From positions 744,001-808,000 of the forward strand of contig JAEUBA010000002.1 in assembly GCA_018257865.1 (NCBI GenBank): a DNA stretch of 64,000 nt. The letters run 5' to 3'. The translations under genes and the position numbers were made by a program. Shown here one piece after another: positions 24,263-35,444 of this stretch. The notes under the pieces were generated by a model, which saw only the letters and a program-made list of their open reading frames with translations, was not told the DNA's origin and did not search any database. This DNA comes from Stereocaulon alpinum (taxonomy: Eukaryota > Ascomycota > Lecanoromycetes > Lecanorales > Stereocaulaceae). Position 1 is the first letter of the stretch; the number at the start of each line of letters is the position of its first letter.

Positions 24263-24935
24263 CTTGGGCTATAGGACGGGTATATCTATGGAGGGGCAGT
24301 TTACTGATAGTCCCGCTTGTCAGACAATGCAAGCTTCACCAATCAAAACACGCCGCAGCAGCCTCGGCATGCAAGCCGCGCTAAACCCCACATGTTCCCT
24401 CCAGACTCGACATGGCGCTCACATGCTTTTCTCCTACCATCGGAGATCATTACGACCATTCATCAACGTGAAGTTCTCAAACACGCAATTGGCACAGCCA
24501 AAATGAAAGCCTTACGCGCATTAAGGGCCAGGTGACCGCCGAAATGCAACGCCTCCATTGGTCCAGGCTTCTCCCCTCCCCTCCGCTCGTCCTGACAGCG
24601 GAGGCATGTCCCTCTCTCTCAAGCCATCAAAGCTTCATCTCGCCACACTTGAAACAGCATAGCTCCCGAGTCCGTAACTTACCGCGGTTCGCTACTGGTG
24701 GTTCCTTTGTTGAAGTCCATGTTCTGCGTCACACTCCTCTCTTTCTCTCTGCTCTAGCCACGACAATGCACATACGCCCAAGGCAATTGCTTCACCATTA
24801 ACTTGACGGCTCTTCTTCTCTGAGATCTCCACGCTAGTGACTTGCCCAGGAGTGCTCCTGAAGCTCGTGTGCTCTCGTCGTCGGCGTTCTTCTTTTCTGT
24901 TGTTCTAGTTTAAGCGTCTGCTCGCTTCTCTCACA
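24263..24935. promoter_or_regulatory. Divergent TWF1/SFC1 intergenic region
   Basis: 673 bases between divergent start codons. The pyrimidine-rich stretch near 24820-24930, just before the carrier start, resembles fungal 5' leaders. No factor site is claimed. Confidence 0.5.
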
Positions 24936-26137
24936 ATGTCTGCCAAAAGCGTTAAAGGCCCCGGAGGGAAGAAGCCCGCTTCAGCTGCTACCAATCTGAT
25001 TGGTATGACAAGCAGTTGTCAGGGAGTCACAATGCTAACAATTGCCCATAGCTGGCGGTGGAGCGGGCATGATGGAGGCTCTCGCGTGCCATCCTCTAGG
25101 TTAGCCACGTTCGCTGCACAACAAGATCTGCGCTGAGAAGGACCACAGATACCATTAAAGTCCGAATGCAGCTGTCGAGAAGGAAACGAGCACCCGGGGT
25201 GAGCACCTTCGTCCATCGACTCCATGCAAGACTCTGACGCGGTAAACAGGCGAAACCCCGCGGCTTCATCACCACAGGCAAAGAAATTGTGAAGCGAGAA
25301 ACAGTACTGGGTCTTTACAAAGGTCTCGGCGCCGTGGTCACCGGCATTGTGCCTAAGATGGCTATCCGCTTCACATCCTACGAATGGTACAAGCAATTGC
25401 TAGCGAACAAGGACGGTGTAGTGAGCGGAGAGGCTACATTCTTCGGTACTAAAACCTCTCTCCCCCACCTCTTCCCTCCTTCCTCATTAGAAATTCTATA
25501 CTAACAGAACTCCCCACCAACAGCTGGTCTCGGCGCCGGCGTCACAGAAGCCGTAGCCGTAGTGACACCAATGGAAGTCGTGAAAATCCGCCTCCAAGCC
25601 CAACACCACAGCATGGCCGACCCCCTCGACATCCCCAAATACCGCAACGCCGCCCACGCAGCCTTCACAGTCCTAAAAGAAGAAGGCGTCGGCGCCATAT
25701 ACCGCGGCGTCTCCCTAACCGCCCTGCGCCAAGGCACAAACCAAGCCGTGAACTTCAGCGCCTACACAGAATTCAAAGCGCTGCTCCAACGCATCCAGCC
25801 CGCTTACCATGATAAAGAACTCCCGTCTTATCAGACTATGTTTATAGGGCTCGTGAGCGGGGCTATGGGACCGCTAAGTAATGCGCCTATTGATACCATT
25901 AAGACAAGGCTGCAGAAGACGCCTGCGGAGGCGGGCGAGACGGCGCTTAGTAGGGTGAAGGTCATTGCTAGTGATATGTTTAAGCAAGAGGGCTTTCATG
26001 CTTTTTATAAGGGGATTACGCCTAGGATTATGAGGGTTGCGCCGGGACAGGCGGTTACGTTTACGGTGTATGAGTATTTGAAGGGGTGGTTGGAGAGTAC
26101 GAATTTGGCGATTGTGGGAGGGAGCTATGAGGAGTGA
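24936..26137 (+). CDS. SFC1: Mitochondrial succinate-fumarate carrier
   Basis: Inner-membrane carrier exchanging cytosolic succinate for mitochondrial fumarate; needed for growth on acetate and ethanol (yeast SFC1/ACR1, Aspergillus acuL). Exons 24936-25002, 25052-25099, 25149-25198, 25250-25445, 25524-26137; 324 aa against 322 in yeast. Three mitochondrial-carrier repeats with PxD/ExxK-type signatures are present: HPLDTIKVRMQ, TPMEVVKIRLQAQ and APIDTIKTRLQ. Family-specific blocks shared with yeast SFC1 include YKGLGAVVTGIVPKMAIRF, YRGVSLTALRQGTNQ and YKGITPRIMRVAPGQAVTF. Four introns (49, 49, 51 and 78 bases) crowd the first half, whereas the second half is one exon. Confidence 0.94.
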
Positions 26138-26328
26138 GGTGGGGTGTATGTGAGCATTGGTTTGAATGAAATCGTTATGGTACATGATATCTGAATATGC
26201 TGTTGATGCCCTAACGCCAGGTGTCATGCAATCGAGGCTCATTATGTGAGGAATACGCAGCGAATCCCAGTCGCTGCGGAGAGAGAATTCATGACAAAGG
26301 TGGAAATGGAAGCCAGCTGGTCTCGCGA

Positions 26329-27716
26329 CTATGCAGGTATCGCTGCTACTGCTGGTGCTGCTGCTGGCTTAACCTCTTTCTCGCCTGAACTCCTTTGCGC
26401 TGCTCGCTCGCCTTTGACGCAATGCTTGATGATCCAGGGATGTTTTTGCACTTCGGTAAGCGGTATTCGCTTCTCGGGATCGAGAACGAGTAGCTGCGCA
26501 AATCATCAGCTTTCCAGTCCCGTGCTCTCAACATTTGGAGTAAAAAACTCACCCTCTCAATCAAATCTTTAGCCTCCGGACTCACGAATTTCGGCACCGT
26601 CATCTCTCCTCTCGCTATCCTCCTTTGTGTCATGACAGGCGTGTCCTCGAACGGCGCCTCTCCTACCAGAAATTCATATGTTAAGACGCCTAAACTCCAC
26701 AGATCGACTTTCTCGTTATAGTAGTTTTCTTGGCTGCCGGGCTTGATCATCTCCGGAGGCAGATAATCGAGCGTGCCGCACATGGTGTTTCTTCGGTTGT
26801 TGGGCGCATGCACGCTCCATCCGAAATCCGAGATCTTGATCTCCCCGTGGATACCAACCAGAATGTTCTCAGGCTTGATGTCTCGATGCATGACATGCTT
26901 TTTGTGGAGGTACTTTAGCGCGGCGGCCATTTGTGCGATGTATTGTGCTGCTTTCCATTCGGGGAATCTGTTCTCTTTGCGCAGGTGCTTGTATAATTCT
27001 CCTTTTCCGGCAAATTCAAGGATGAGGAAGATTCGCTTGGTGTCATGGAAATGTCCAAAGAAGCGGAGGATGTTTGGATGGCGCAAGTTCTTGTGGATTT
27101 CGATTTCTCGTCGTACTTGTTTTTCGACCTTGCCTTGCTGAAGCTCGCTTTTGTGGAGGACTTTGAGTGCGCAGACGAAGCCTGTTGAGCGCTCTTTGGC
27201 CAGGTATACACGGCCGAACTTGCCCTTTCCTAGGGGCTTCCCTATTTCGAACATGCCGAGATGGAAGTTCTTTGGTTGGGGTTGCTCGTACATAGGAGGG
27301 TTGGAGAGCCGCTGTACTGCAGCTTCGTCTGAGGATCTCGCGGATGATGAGGTTCCGGTGCTCTTGTGAGGAGGCGATGAGGGAGGCATGTTTGGTCCGC
27401 GCCATTGAGCGGCCTGGGAGGCTACGTTGACTGTTGTGATAGTTGCTGTCTTCGCATTGGCTTCATTGTTGTTCTGGAGGGCGAGCTTTAGGAGGTTGGA
27501 CCGATTGGGATTCGAAGTGAGCTGGGTAGTAGATCCTAGCCCTGATATTAACATTGCTGTGGATAGTGAGCCCTAGCATGTGTTAACATGAGCCTAATAG
27601 CGCTTGATTCCGATATATACCTTTGACTTATGGAAGACAGGGCCCCCGTTAACTGGTTCGTTCTCATCGTTGACCGATAGTTGCTCAAAGCGAGACTCGA
27701 TTGCTCTGATAGCCAT
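26329..27716 (-). CDS. IPL1: Aurora-type serine/threonine kinase
   Basis: Mitotic kinase of the chromosomal passenger complex that corrects kinetochore-microtubule attachment. Exons on the minus strand: 27621-27716, 26553-27572, 26329-26493; 426 aa. The N-terminal extension is Ser/Asn-rich, then the kinase domain starts at FEIGKPLGKGKFGRVYLAKE (Gly loop near 147-152). The ATP-site Lys is 169 (VCALK), the catalytic Asp is 263 (HRDIKPEN), DFG begins at 281, and the activation-loop Thr is 295 in RRNTMCGTLDYLPPEM, the Aurora signature. The last exon ends the kinase fold (LLVLDPEKRI, HPWI) and adds an Ala-rich tail. Introns are 48 and 59 bases. It shares a 283-base divergent promoter with TIP41. 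Confidence 0.95.
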
Positions 27717-27999
27717 TGTTATAGAGAACTGGCGCTTGAAAGCACCCTCTGAATATTCGAATGACTGACAACAGTAACGACTTACTGTTAGTACCGATAT
27801 CTCTTGACTGCTTGAGGTCGGGGATCGCTAAAGAGAACGCCAAGAATTAAATAAACGGCTGTTTCACGGAGCAACCATGCACCACGGCCGAGCCTTACGC
27901 GCCGATCATCCTGCACTACTGTACGGGTAAAGTTCCACCTTCAATACCAGGGCAGGATTTCTCTTGTATTCGGATGAGAAGACGTCTAAGAAAAGCTCC

Positions 28000-28874
28000 A
28001 TGATGCCAGTCGACGGCCGCGCTGGTCTGAACAGCGTGCCCCGGACAGCAGCTGATGCAGGCACCTCGATCACCCAGCAAGGTTTCAAGATCACAACGCG
28101 CAAGCTGCCAATACTGAAAGCCGAGCCCATTGAACGGATGACGGCGAAGTTGGGCATTGCACCTCCAGAGATGATATTTGGAGACAACATGGTCTCAATC
28201 GAACACAGCTCTGGTTGGGGCATCAGCTTTAATACCTATGACGCCCTCGATCGAGTTGATAAGACAGGCAATTCAATGCTGCAAGTCGCGCATTCGAGAG
28301 AATGGCAGAGCACGCGGTACGGCGGCCTCAAGATCCCGTCAAAAACTGTTTGCTGAGAAAGAGTAGGGAGAAGAAGCATGAGGGAATTACTGAAGTGGTC
28401 AAGCCGTTCGACTGGTCATACAGCACCGACTACAAGGGTTCACTACAATCCAAATCGCCAGATTTTAAGGCTTCGACAAAACCAATACCTCTTGAACTGC
28501 TCAAGCGCCCTGATCCTATACTATTCTTCGACGAAGTCATGTTGTACGAAGACGAGATGGCGGACAATGGGATCACACTCTACTCGTGCAAGATCCGAGT
28601 AATGCCACAAAGATTGCTGCTTCTCTGCCGTTTCTTTATGCGCCTAGATAACGTACTGCTCAGGATCAGGGATACGAGGATCTATGTGGAATTTGGGACT
28701 GGTGAGGTGATCAGAGAATATGTTGCGAAAGAGGAGCAATACGAAGTGGTTAGGCAGGTAAGGAGACGTACCTTCATTACCAGATGTGGTATTGAACCTC
28801 TTGCTGAATTGCTTAGAAATTGGCATCACGAGGACAAGACGTACCAGCACAGCTCAGAGATCCAAACAATTTGA
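28000..28874 (+). CDS. TIP41: TIP41-like type 2A phosphatase regulator
   Basis: TOR-pathway regulator that binds Tap42/PP2A-type phosphatases in the cytoplasm. Exons 28000-28316 and 28364-28874; 275 aa. Family blocks: ITTRKLPILKAEPIERMTAK, PPEMIFGDNMVSIEH, then after the intron EVVKPFDWSYSTDYKG, FFDEVMLYEDEMADNG, and CKIRVMPQRLLLLCRFFMRL. The C-terminal part (RDTRIYVEFG) is also typical. The 47-base intron (donor GTACGG, acceptor GAGAG) was chosen because it joins REWQSTR to REKKHEG in frame. The start is the first ATG in the open frame; the frame extends upstream only to a TTG, so a short extra 5' exon cannot be excluded. Confidence 0.87.
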
Positions 28875-29195
28875 ACGATTTGCTACTAATCGTAGACAAG
28901 TCACTGGAAAGTTTGATTGCCAGGTAGTGGCGGGGCATATGAACCGTTGCAGGCGATATGAATCTCTAATAGTACAGTATTTACGAGATGCCCAGGGAAA
29001 GAAGGGGCATGGAAATCGACATGCCGTTACAACTTCAAACATTGCCGTCCGCTACACATTTCCGTTGCGCTTGCTATCGCATCTGCTCTCCTTCTGCCGC
29101 TCGATGCGACACGGGTTCGTTTCCATAGGCCCGCACTTATAAGACAACTGCTTTCCAACGCGACTTCCTTAATCTGTTCTGGAAAAATAGCCTAC
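28875..29195. other. Short intergenic region
   Basis: 321 bases between TIP41 and the next start codon, same strand. Nothing recognisable. Confidence 0.4.
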
Positions 29196-29855
29196 ATGCG
29201 GACGATGGGCAGAGCTACATATCTTCTCTTCTACCTAACCCTTTGCTGCTATCCTATCCAAAGTGCCTTCACGCTCGCCCTCAACCCCTTCGACGCAAGT
29301 AACTTCGAGCGTGACTACGCCTGCAGAGCAAGTGATACCTGGACCAGACCATCATGGCCCTCAAACATCCAACAACACTGCCGGCAACTTCTTCAAGAAC
29401 TCATGGCCATCGAGCCCGAAACCAGATACGAAGGAGGGCCTCGCCATGAATTCCTCGCCCCAAACCAAGATCCAGATCCGGAAACGGGCGCGCCCCCAGT
29501 ACGCACTCCGTGGAAACTCACGAGTGGCCCCTGCACCCTAGCGATAACGACAATCCACTCAATACCCGTAGGCTGGCTGCCACCGGAGCTGGGTCCAGGG
29601 CCTTTCCCTCCATTCGGCTACGCTACTTGGATGGATATCTGGCATCTCGCGAATTGGGTTTGGCACTATTGTGTGCAGAATCGATGGGCTGGGATTCGCT
29701 GGACCCGAAGTCTGGATACCCTTACGCCAGCTTTGGGGGTCTTTTTCTATACTACTGGGAGCCAAATTGATAGAGTGGTTGGTCCTAAGGTTAATGGCGT
29801 GTTCACACTGCCTCATGGGGTCAATGTGACGAGTTCCAATGCGACGATTGTTTAA
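29196..29855 (+). CDS. Secreted protein of unknown function
   Basis: Single-exon 219 aa product not recognised. Residues 1-24 form a signal peptide (a basic start, then a YLLFYLTLCCYPIQSA core). The mature part is Pro/Trp-rich with four cysteines (43, 62, 112 and 159), enough for two disulfides. It contains a WLPPELGPGPFPPFGYATW stretch and a segment with several Trp residues (WMDIWHLANWVWHYC). Two N-glycosylation sequons lie at the very C-terminus (NVT, NAT). No enzyme motif is visible. Size, signal peptide and cysteine pairs fit a small secreted fungal protein, possibly an effector-like or cell-surface factor, but that is inference. It lies alone at the edge of a gene-poor interval. Confidence 0.65.
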   Translation: MRTMGRATYLLFYLTLCCYPIQSAFTLALNPFDASNFERDYACRASDTWTRPSWPSNIQQHCRQLLQELMAIEPETRYEGGPRHEFLAPNQDPDPETGAPPVRTPWKLTSGPCTLAITTIHSIPVGWLPPELGPGPFPPFGYATWMDIWHLANWVWHYCVQNRWAGIRWTRSLDTLTPALGVFFYTTGSQIDRVVGPKVNGVFTLPHGVNVTSSNATIV

Positions 29856-32412
29856 GGATGCTGTTGCGTAGAATTGAGTATGTTGGTTGTGTCTATGAGC
29901 TACTTTATATCAAGACAATATACTGTGATTGTGGAAAAAGGGGCGCCCCTCTTCAAACACTGCCAGAATTTACGATGACTCTACTTGCCAACGAGAGGGG
30001 CAATTAATTTTGTTATCAGACATGATTATTGAAACACCTCTTGAATGCAAGCCCGTGTCCAAGAAAATCACTATCAAAGCCTACCGTTGGACACTTAGTG
30101 ATACCGGTGTTGACGATATGGGTTGTCTAGTTGGGGGTCTTTCTTTCTTTCGCCCGCGAGATGCTCAGTTGATAGTGAATCTCCCGGCGGCTTCGGGGCC
30201 CTTCTTCCGAGATCCTTTGGGGAAGGAGTAAACCTTGTGGCGTTGGCGAGGGCTCAAGTCGCCGACTACTGCCGAGCTCCCCAGCAGGTACTGTCTGAGG
30301 TGGTGCTGAGCGGGAGCGGCATGTGAGTGGGAAGAATGGTAGATGACAATGTCTATCAGATAAAGACTACGCGTAAGCAGGCGAGCTATAGAAGTCTAGA
30401 GTCTACTTAAGGAGATACAGAGGCCCAATAGCACATCCTCGGATAACGGGGCCGGTGCCGAGATAACATATGCTATCTGAAAAGGCATAGTCGAGGGTTG
30501 TGTCAAAGGTCATCTCGACTCTAGAAATGGTGTGGCTGTTGAGGGCTTGTGCATCTATCTGGCCAGCCTAAGGAAGTGGAGGTTGATGCATTTATATATG
30601 GGGTACGACGGGTATCTGATCAGTGCAAACAAGAGTTCAAAAGGTTGCTGGAATGGAACGCAATACCACCAGTTAGTGCTTGAATGGTTAAGACTGGGAG
30701 AATTTCCCGTGTAAGCCCAACCTTTACCGAGTTGACCAACCTCCTGAGGCACGGATGAAGGGGTACTTTCATCGTCCTTGATGTCATTGCAATGTTACCT
30801 TCTCCTACTGGCAAGCTTTTCTAGAAGAAGTGACGTGTGCATATGCGTCGGAAGCACGAACAAGGAACTTCGACATGCATGAAAGATGACTGCTGGAGGT
30901 GCAGTCCGTTCTAGAACTCAACGTGCAAGCATTCTTCGCGCTTATATCAAATTACTTGCATTGACGCCAGGCTACAACAAATGGCACGAAGTGCGTACCT
31001 GTTCCGATATTGAGGGACTTTCTGTGCATACCTTATGTACCCCGCTTTCGCGCATGTTGTACCATATTGCCGTACGTGAAGCAAGCAGCTCCAGCCAGCA
31101 GAAAGTAAGCAGTACACCTCCTTGGTCTAGCGCATCATAGCGAACATCTTTGCCATATCTGCATAACCAGCGAATGAGACCGAGAAGATCAAGACCGACA
31201 GTGACCGAGAGTTGTATTGTCACCTCATGATGTGAGAACGGTGCGTGTTAGGAAAACCTACTACAAACTTGACCACGCTCCACCTTCAAATCCGGTCAGG
31301 TAAATGATCAAACTGTATGGCGTGCCAGCTACGAATATTGCAGCTTAATCTCGGAGAGTGGCAATAGGCCTAGGGGAATTCCCAGCATAGTGGTCTAGCT
31401 GTAGAACCGCTGCTGACATAAAGGAGATGACTTAGGACATGGCTTGCGGGGCAACCTTTACGGTTGACGTCTGCTCGCTAAATGCGGGGAAGACATTGTA
31501 CAACGATGTAATGCATTTGGAGCAGCATACGGAGGCCGACACCGAAAGTCCTGAAATGACGCTCATTATGTCAATATGCCAAGTCTGTAGCCCTATCCCT
31601 TAGTAGATCTCAACGACACCCCCGAAGAGGGTGCCCTAGGCGACTACTGGTAGCGCAACGTGTAGCGGGCTCGGTCGCGCAGAGAAACCTGTCTATCCTG
31701 TCTTGTCAGCCATTGCCCGCCTAGAGCGTGCCCTAAAGAGCTCAACATCCGGCCCCCTACTGACCCATATCTATGGGGGGCAAGTCTAAGGCTTATGTTC
31801 GAAGCTAGATGTAGGGTTACGGATTTGACAACAACATTCTCAGCGCCGTTCCAGGACTTTCGGTATCGACCTCCGTACAGCGCCACAGCCTTACCCTTTT
31901 CGGAACCTATGGCCCATAGATCGATACCACCTTCTCTGAATACCAGATCTCTGATTCCCTGTCCGTCTGGTACGCTGTTCTGTTTTGAAAGGGGCCGGTT
32001 GCAAAAGAATTGGATGTGGTTGAAGAATCACTCACATCATCTCCGAGTACCAGGCGCATGACAGTATCCACTGCGTCGTTGTTGCTTTAAGGGAGTAATC
32101 AGATAGCTCCCGAGGTTCTCATTGATGAGTATTGTTCCTCTTTCTCCTTTTCCGCACGAAACATGGGCCGGATACATATGGCGTTGTACCACCTGAGGTA
32201 CACGTATGTACCTGTTGCATGGCGCAGCACTGCTGTAAGCAACCGGGCATGGCCGAAAGGAGGGGTGTGGGGTATGTACTACGATAGAATGCAGGCTTAA
32301 AGGTGAGGCCTCTGGCCCCTGTCGCGTAAGAATCACACACACACTTACACAAATCACCCTTCACCTTACATGTCATTGGACCCATCTCCTAGAAACCCGA
32401 CTCTAGTCCCAA
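29856..32412. other. Gene-poor 2.5 kb interval
   Basis: No ORF with recognisable family content. The 100-codon open frame at 29929-30231 starts with TTG and lacks coding character. The segment 31600-31800 has an unusual composition and may be a fragment of an old repeat, but I cannot name it. Confidence 0.5.
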
Positions 32413-33489
32413 ATGGCAGACCGCAAAATCGACGTCCACGCACATTTCGTCCCTCCATTCTGGCGCACCGCCCTCCTTGAAAATGGCTACGACCATCCAG
32501 ATGGGACCTCAGGCATCCCTGAGTGGACCATCGAATCCCATCTGGACTACATGAATGCAACTGGCACTGCCAAATCCATCCTCAGTATCTCTTCACCAGG
32601 TACGGACTTGACATCTGACATAGAATTCACCAAATCTCTAACGAGACAAACGAACGAGTACGCTGCCGATATCAAACGCCAGGATCCAACCCACTTCGGC
32701 TTCTTCGCCTCCCTCCCCCTCCCAGATATCGTGGCCGCGGTCGACGAAATCGAATACGCGCTTGACACTTTGAACGCAGATGGCTTCGTCCTGCATTCCA
32801 ATACAGCGGGCATCTATCTCGGCGACCCAAACCTCCGCCCCGTCCTAAGAGCTCTCGATGACCGCAACGCTGTCGTTTTCGTTCATCCCACTACTCCTTC
32901 ATCCCACAGCTGTCACGAACATGATTCGCCTGCGGAGCGCTACGCTGCCTCTTCTCCTTTGGCAGAGTACTACACAGCTCCGCTCTTCGAGTTCTGGTTT
33001 GATAGCACGCGCTCTTTCATCGATTTACTCGCCTCGGGCACCGTGCTCCGCTTCCCCCGTATTCGTTGGATCATCTCGCATTGTGGGAACACGCTACCCT
33101 CCCTCCTGGATCGCCTGTTCTTCTACAACCGTCTGGGTGCACATCTCGCAGAAGGGCGCGACCCCCTTCCAATCTCCGAAGAGCAGAGTAGGGAGGCAGT
33201 AAGGCAGCAATTCTGGTTCGATTTGGCTGGAGATCCGATACCGAATCTGGTGGATGCCGTGCTGAAGTTCACGGGCAAAGACAGGTTGATGTGGGGGACT
33301 GATGTTCCTTATACGCCCTTTGATGTTGCGCAGCTGGAGGCTGAGCGCGCAGAGAGTGGTTTACCGGCTGTTGTTGGGGATGAGTGGCTGGATAGTGTGT
33401 ACTGGGAGTCGGCTGAGCGTTTACTCTCAGAGCAGGAAAATGGTTTGGGGCGCTATGGAAGGGTTTCTAGCAATAGAAGCAAATTGTGA
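32413..33489 (+). CDS. ACMSD-type amidohydrolase, probable decarboxylase
   Basis: Single-exon 358 aa TIM-barrel amidohydrolase (amidohydrolase-2). Metal-binding residues are all visible: His9 and His11 in KIDVHAHFVPPF, His158 in VVFVHPTTP, His223 in WIISHCGNTLP and Asp297 in LMWGTDVPYTP. This set is typical of non-hydrolytic decarboxylases related to 2-amino-3-carboxymuconate semialdehyde decarboxylase, resorcylate decarboxylases and fungal 6-methylsalicylate decarboxylase (PatG/YanB type). The start MADRKIDVHAHF is standard. There are no polyketide synthase or oxidase genes nearby, so a role in a secondary-metabolite cluster is not supported here; degradation of an aromatic acid is more likely. 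Substrate unknown. Confidence 0.82.
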   Translation: MADRKIDVHAHFVPPFWRTALLENGYDHPDGTSGIPEWTIESHLDYMNATGTAKSILSISSPGTDLTSDIEFTKSLTRQTNEYAADIKRQDPTHFGFFASLPLPDIVAAVDEIEYALDTLNADGFVLHSNTAGIYLGDPNLRPVLRALDDRNAVVFVHPTTPSSHSCHEHDSPAERYAASSPLAEYYTAPLFEFWFDSTRSFIDLLASGTVLRFPRIRWIISHCGNTLPSLLDRLFFYNRLGAHLAEGRDPLPISEEQSREAVRQQFWFDLAGDPIPNLVDAVLKFTGKDRLMWGTDVPYTPFDVAQLEAERAESGLPAVVGDEWLDSVYWESAERLLSEQENGLGRYGRVSSNRSKL

Positions 33490-34119
33490 GGGGAGAGCCT
33501 GAGCTATGGATGTTCACCAACAAAAAGGAAAGGGCAGAGGTGGCATATCTCCTGAGTCTGGTTAATGAAAGTGGTTGAACCGCTGCGATCTTGTCATGTC
33601 GTCTAAAAATTGGAATTTGGTGACGACGACGGTTGTCTTATCTTTCATTCCAGTTACGTCTGCCTGGGCTGGTGGCGGATGATCATCCGAGGACAAGGCT
33701 TTCGCAAAAGAGGCTCTCCATTGAGCCCTACTCAATGATGCTGTTAGGAAAGAATGATGCAAGAAGAGTAGATATGACTTCTAGCAAACAGCCTCTGCTC
33801 AATCATCGACAAAGATGACATGCTCCATTGCCATACCACCCATTGTATTTGGATTCAGCTCAGCTCAGCTCAGCTCTTCCCTTGTATTGTAACAGGTTCT
33901 GCGGGGTTAGCATAGATAGCAAACCATTCTTGTGACTCCTTTTGGAGGCCCTGGTCTTCCATAAAACGCGCTCTTCTAGCGCGCGTCGGCAGACCTTCCT
34001 TCAAACATGCAACGCCAAAAAGTCATGACGCTTGCACAATCCACTCCTAGTTGTATAGGCTCCAATTGACCATATCAACAGCATCGTCCTTCAACACCGA
34101 GTCTGACTTTTTCCAAACA
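33490..34119. other. Intergenic with a short CAGCT microsatellite
   Basis: Nothing coding. A tract of about four and a half TCAGC units lies at 33855-33876, upstream of CBP3. Confidence 0.6.
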
Positions 34120-35231
34120 ATGGCTTCAAGTTCGATATGCACAGCATGCCGCCAAGCGCTCCGCCAGCAAGTGCGCCAGCTTCGACAGCCGCAAGCCCCC
34201 TACCAGTCACGAGCAGCAGCAGCACACCTTCGAACCCCCAATCTATTCAGATCCCTCTCGACAAGCCCGCCCCTCTCCGTAATTCAAATGACAGAAGGAG
34301 GTAAGTCAAAGCCACAAGCACCCAGCCCAAAAAGCTTCTCCTGCAACCTCAATTCCTCCCACCATCTCCCAAACAAGCCCCCAGCCAACCCAATACCCTC
34401 CACAGACAGCCCCACCCGCACCATCGCAAAGGAACTCCGCAAACGAGCCAGCTCAGTCACAGAAACATACATAGCCTACGGCGTCTGCGAAACCCTCATC
34501 AAAGAATGCGCGCGACAGGCAGATTACACGATACCGCAAGCGCACGAGAAGAACATCGACATCCCCAAGACAAAGGATGGTGAGGATCTAGGCGTGGGGA
34601 CGGGGTGGTGGTATGAGAGTACGTCTACCTTCCTCCCTTCTAGTCCACACATGAGTGTCGCAATGCTAATTGATTCTCGTTCCCAGCACTCGGCCTAACC
34701 CCAACCTTCAACACCTGGGCCCAAATAACTTTCCTCCATATGTATCTCCTAACCGTGCGCCTGCGCTTATTCCCCGCCACCCACGCCCCAACCTGGCACC
34801 AACACCTGCTCGACCACTTCTTCTTCATAGCCGAAGACCGCATGGTCGTCACGCACAATATATCCGCGCGCTCTATCCGGAATAAATACCTCAAGGATCT
34901 GTTCGTGCAGTGGCGCGGGTTGTTGGCGGGGTATGATGAGGGGTTGGTGAGGGGGGATGCGGTGCTTGCGACGGCGGTGTGGAGGAATGTTTTTCAGGCG
35001 AGGGAGGAGGTGGATTTTAGGGGGGTGGGGGAGGTGGTTAGTTATGTGAGGGGGGTGTTGAGGGGGTTGGATGAGATGGGTGATGAGGCTGTTGCTGGGG
35101 GGAAGGTTGTGTTTGGGGATCCGGGGACGGAGAGGGAGGGCGTGTTGGTGAAGAGTGCGTTGATGGATGCGCAGGGGGGGCTTGCTGGGGGGACGGAGGA
35201 AGCTGGTGGGGAGGCGAAGGCTGCGGCCTGA
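34120..35231 (+). CDS. CBP3: Ubiquinol-cytochrome c chaperone CBP3 (UQCC1)
   Basis: Mitochondrial assembly factor that, with CBP6, binds the ribosome exit tunnel and newly made cytochrome b during bc1-complex assembly. Exons 34120-34300, 34406-34618, 34687-35231; 312 aa (yeast 335). The N-terminus is Arg/Gln/Ala-rich without acidic residues, a presequence. The CBP3 domain spans TYIAYGVCETLIKECARQADYT, TLGLTPTFNTWAQITFLHMY, HAPTWHQHLLDHFFFIAEDR and IRNKYLKDLFVQWRGLLAGYDEGL. The first intron (GTAAGT to CACAG, 105 bases) is a multiple of three and free of stops, so retention would insert 35 residues. The C-terminal third is unusually G-rich on this strand. It converges with the GST locus. Confidence 0.87.
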
Positions 35232-35444
35232 TGATCAATAGGAGAGGGAGCTTGTATATACAGTAGAGTCTTGTAGCCCACTTTTATAGGAGCCTATAGG
35301 CGTACGCATTGCTCCCGCGCAATACTTGCCGCTTTCTTTTCATATGTACAGCTTCCAGGACATATATACAGTCTTCATCCCCCACCGCTCCACCCTCCCT
35401 ACTATATACACCCCCTCCCCACCCCCCTAATATCCACATCCCCA

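Noticed and set aside
29929..30231. 100-codon open frame after the secreted protein gene
   Set aside because: Starts with TTG, the first ATG is deep inside, and the composition shows no ordered domain or signal peptide.
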